NCBI RefSeq assembly: GCF_001426185.1 | Contig: NZ_LMRP01000001.1 | Span: 908,765 to 972,764 of the forward strand | DNA: 64,000 nucleotides | Source: Rhodococcus sp. Leaf247 | Lineage (GTDB): Bacteria > Actinomycetota > Actinomycetes > Mycobacteriales > Mycobacteriaceae | Direction of reading: 5' to 3' | Shown: positions 62,008 to 64,000 of the stretch, in pieces | Numbering within the stretch: the first letter of the stretch is position 1 | Layout: each line of letters opens with the position of its first letter | Position numbers and translations under genes: made by a program | Notes under the pieces: generated by a model | Seen by the model: the letters and a program-made list of their open reading frames with translations, nothing else | What the model was told of the DNA's origin: nothing | The model's database searches: none

Positions 62008-62787
62008 GTGCGAAAACTGATCGTCGGGCTCGTCTTCATCCTGGCGCTCGCCCTCGCCGCCGACTTCGGGACCGCTGCGTACTCCGAATATCGGGTTTCA
62101 CGCGCGCTCCGTGAGGGTGGCGACCTGGTGTCCGACCCCCAGGTGACCATCCACGGGTTCCCGTTCCTGACCCAGGCGGCAGAGGGCAGCTATCGCCGTG
62201 TGGAGATACGCGCCCAGGACGTCCCGACGGAGTATGTCGAGAAGACCACCATCGAGGCGACGCTGCGTGACGTGCGGATTCCGCCGTCGGACCTGCTGGA
62301 CGGGTCGGTGCGCACGGTGCCGATGCGCCAGCTCGATGCGCGCGTCCGTATCGACGCGACGGACCTCGGGCGCTTCCTGCAGATCCCGGATCTGCAGGTG
62401 TCGACACCTCCCGCCGACCGATCGGACGGAACCGGCGGATCGGGCGGCTCCGGGGAGACCACGGCCGGGGCCGTGGTGCTGACCGGCACGGTTCCCGTCG
62501 GCCCGGTGGATGCGGCCGTCAGTGTCACCGCGGAGCTGGTCCTCGACGGGGACGGCGTCTCGATCGTCGCGTCCGACCTGTATTTCGGCCCGGAGGGTGA
62601 GGCGGATTTCACCATTCCCGACTTCCTGAAGCCCGCGGTTCTGGGTCTGTTCACGAAGAAGATCGATGCGCAGCAGCTCCCCTTCGGCATCCTGCCGTCG
62701 ACGGTCTACGCCGAGGGCGGCCAGATCGTCATCGAGGGCAGCGCTCAGGACGTCACGATCGATCTCGACGAGATCCGCGCACCGTGA
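62008..62787 (+). CDS. lmeA: LmeA-like phospholipid-binding protein (DUF2993)
   Basis: 259 residues. Signal or anchor at the N-terminus (LIVGLVFILALALAADF), then a DUF2993/TULIP-type lipid-binding beta domain: ALREGGDLVSDPQVTIHGFPFLTQAAEGSYRRVEIRA, FLKPAVLGLFTKKIDAQQLPFGI. LmeA supports lipomannan elongation in mycobacteria. GTG at 62008 with GAGAGGA six bases before it. Its stop overlaps the thioredoxin gene as GTGA. Confidence 0.9.
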   Translation: MRKLIVGLVFILALALAADFGTAAYSEYRVSRALREGGDLVSDPQVTIHGFPFLTQAAEGSYRRVEIRAQDVPTEYVEKTTIEATLRDVRIPPSDLLDGSVRTVPMRQLDARVRIDATDLGRFLQIPDLQVSTPPADRSDGTGGSGGSGETTAGAVVLTGTVPVGPVDAAVSVTAELVLDGDGVSIVASDLYFGPEGEADFTIPDFLKPAVLGLFTKKIDAQQLPFGILPSTVYAEGGQIVIEGSAQDVTIDLDEIRAP

Positions 62788-63230
62788 CCGCCGTTCTCGT
62801 CCTCGTCGTCGCACTGGTGCTGGCCGGAGTGGTCGGCCTGTGGCTCAGGCGGCGCGAAGGCGCCGTCCGGTCGACCGAACCCGGCACCGCGTCCGCGAGT
62901 CGCGCGGACGCCCTCCGCGCCGTCGGTGTGCGCGACGGCGCGGTGACGGTGCTGCACTTCTCGGCCACGTGGTGCGGTCCGTGCGCGGCCGTGCGCCGGG
63001 TGGTGGCCTCCGTGGTCTCCGATCTCGACGCGTCCGGGCGCGCAGTGTCCGACGTCGAGGTCGACATGGACGAACAGCCGCAGCTCGCCCGCGAGTTCGG
63101 TGTCATGTCGTTGCCGACGACGTTCGTGCTCGACCCGTCGATGCGGGAGCGCTCGCGTGCGTCCGGGGTGCCATCCGTCGCCGACCTGCGTACCGCGATC
63201 CTGGCTGCGTCCGGACCCACGACTTCGTGA
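62784..63230 (+). CDS. Membrane-anchored thioredoxin-fold protein (ThiX type)
   Basis: 148 residues. One N-terminal membrane helix (VLVLVVALVLAGVVGLWL), then a thioredoxin fold with the active site FSATWCGPCAAVR (CGPC) and cis-Pro loop VMSLPTTFVLD. Likely a thiol oxidoreductase facing the cytoplasm or membrane surface. Translationally coupled to lmeA and followed by the cysteine leader peptide, in line with M. tuberculosis Rv0816c. Confidence 0.9.
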   Translation: MTAVLVLVVALVLAGVVGLWLRRREGAVRSTEPGTASASRADALRAVGVRDGAVTVLHFSATWCGPCAAVRRVVASVVSDLDASGRAVSDVEVDMDEQPQLAREFGVMSLPTTFVLDPSMRERSRASGVPSVADLRTAILAASGPTTS

Positions 63231-63259
63231 TCCTCGCCATCGTGCGTACGATGGCCTGC

Positions 63260-63346
63260 GTGACCGCCAGCCACGAGCTTCTGCTCACCCGACGCCGCAC
63301 AGTAGATCTGTGCCGCCTCGGCGGCTGTTGCTGCCGTTGCCGCTGA
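63260..63346 (+). CDS. Polycysteine leader peptide, cysteine-responsive attenuator
   Basis: 28 codons from the GTG at 63260 to TGA at 63346. The product ends VDLCRLGGCCCRCR, five cysteines in the last 11 residues. TACGAT (63247-63252) lies 7 nt before the GTG, so the leader is translated leaderless, as described for mycobacterial poly-Cys leader ORFs that make ribosomes stall when Cys-tRNA is scarce, raising expression of downstream sulfur genes. Those genes in relatives are DUF4395 and the CysA2 sulfurtransferase. Confidence 0.88.
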   Translation: MTASHELLLTRRRTVDLCRLGGCCCRCR

Positions 63347-63508
63347 CGACGGTCCTTCCCCAGCGCTGATCCGCTCCCGCGCCGCGTGCACCTCACGCCG
63401 CCGGTAGAGACGTATCCCGAGGAAGACCATCGGCCGCCCGCGTATCCCGCGTGCCCCGGCCTTCCGCGCTCGGTCCCACCACTCTTTCCTCACCGCAGGA
63501 GCATCTCG
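63347..63508 (+). promoter_or_regulatory. Attenuator/leader region before DUF4395
   Basis: 162 nt between the leader-peptide stop and the next ATG, GC-rich with several possible short stems. By analogy with known Cys attenuators this should refold when ribosomes stall at the Cys codons. I cannot define the alternative structures by eye. A CAGGAG Shine-Dalgarno (63496-63501) precedes the next gene. Confidence 0.5.
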
Positions 63509-63976
63509 ATGCCAACTCCCACCGCGAGTCCCTCACAGGTCGACGTGCGGGGTCCCCGGTTCGTCGCCTGGGTCACCACCGTCGTCCTGGTCGTCACTCT
63601 CCTCGTCTCCACCGTGTCCCTCTCCGCGGCCGCGATCATCCTGGGTCTGCAGACTCTCGTCTTCGCCTACGGCGCTGCCGCAGGTCCGGCCGCACACCCC
63701 TACGGCCGCGTCTACGCCGCAGTGGTCGCACCACGGCTCGGGCCGGTGCAGGAGAAGGAACCGGCGACACCTCTGCGGTTCGCGCAGGGCCTGGGGTTCG
63801 TGTTCGCGGTCGTCGGCACGGCAGGCTTCGCTCTCTCCTCCACCGCCGTCGGGACGATCGCTACCGGACTCGCCCTGTTCGCAGCCGTCCTGAACGCCGC
63901 CTTCGGTATCTGCCTGGGCTGCAAGATCTACCCACTCGCGAGCCGGCTCCTGCCTGCTCGACAAGCCATCTCCTGA
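63509..63976 (+). CDS. DUF4395 membrane protein
   Basis: 155 residues. Residues 1-18 polar (SPSQVDVRGPRFVAWV start), then about four membrane helices, ending in the conserved FGICLGCKIYPLASRLLP motif with a CxxC-type pair, hallmark of DUF4395. Linked in many actinobacteria to rhodanese CysA2 and thioredoxin-like genes, suggesting a role in sulfur or thiol handling at the membrane. ATG at 63509 with CAGGAG upstream; the longer frame to 63386 overlaps the attenuator and is not used. Confidence 0.88.
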   Translation: MPTPTASPSQVDVRGPRFVAWVTTVVLVVTLLVSTVSLSAAAIILGLQTLVFAYGAAAGPAAHPYGRVYAAVVAPRLGPVQEKEPATPLRFAQGLGFVFAVVGTAGFALSSTAVGTIATGLALFAAVLNAAFGICLGCKIYPLASRLLPARQAIS

Positions 63977-64000
63977 TCCACCCGTCACCTGTAGAAGAAG

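Overview
The window reads as chromosomal DNA of a high-GC, mycolic-acid-type actinobacterium, most likely Rhodococcus or a close Nocardiaceae relative. Markers for this are mycothiol synthase (MshD), GlnR, SepH, an Rpf cell-wall hydrolase under a c-di-AMP riboswitch, LmeA, small DUF families restricted to Actinobacteria, very GC-rich third codon positions and many GTG starts. From memory, much of the gene order follows the Mycobacterium tuberculosis Rv0815-Rv0889 stretch (citA, serC, sepH, rRNA methylase, cspB, yccF, rpfA, Rv0862c, XPB, dapC ... desA, dus, LCP, phoU, pstB, mshD, glnR, lmeA, thiX), so this is mostly conserved core with lineage-specific insertions. I see no prophage, insertion sequence or CRISPR array.

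Layout. 1-10.6 kb: 3' part of citrate synthase, a solitary AbiEi/nuclease-like protein, serC, sepH, DUF6928, a TrmH-type methylase, an Eis-type acetyltransferase, a MarR-MFS pair and an NCS2 purine permease. 10.6-20.6 kb: PAP2 phosphatase, a sacsin/Hsp90-like ATPase with no usable start codon, DUF3027, a glutamine-cyclotransferase lipoprotein, MFS, DUF2771, cold-shock protein, small membrane proteins and a GT87 mannosyltransferase. 20.6-28.9 kb: c-di-AMP riboswitch and rpf, the helicase-associated protein with XPB helicase, DUF3239, DapC and an AraC regulator. 28.9-37.4 kb: a PucR / aldehyde dehydrogenase / GMC oxidoreductase cassette, AlkB behind an SOS-like box, DAHP synthase, DUF1206 and the ohrR-ohr peroxide pair. 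37.4-46.8 kb: accessory-looking block with an SDR, a pseudouridine synthase, membrane proteins, a protealysin-emfourin protease/inhibitor pair, and a response regulator / histidine kinase / DUF4173 operon in which two of the three genes carry an in-frame TGA. 46.9-48.5 kb: tRNA-Glu, -Asp, -Phe (minus) and tRNA-Lys (plus) around an orphan gamma-butyrolactone-receptor-like TetR. 48.5-64 kb: three AIM24 paralogues, acyl-ACP desaturase, DusB, an LCP ligase, phoU facing pstSCAB (each behind a PHO-box-like repeat), mshD-glnR, lmeA-thioredoxin, and a polycysteine leader peptide ahead of a DUF4395 gene.

Many genes appear to be transcribed leaderless: a TAnnnT hexamer lies 6-8 nt before the start codon in at least 16 cases, which I used to decide several starts. 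The parts most worth a second look are the paired UGA codons in the two-component operon, the ATPase without a start codon, the matched PHO boxes, the SOS-controlled alkB candidate, the perfect palindrome that encodes both C-termini of two convergent genes, and the cysteine attenuator.
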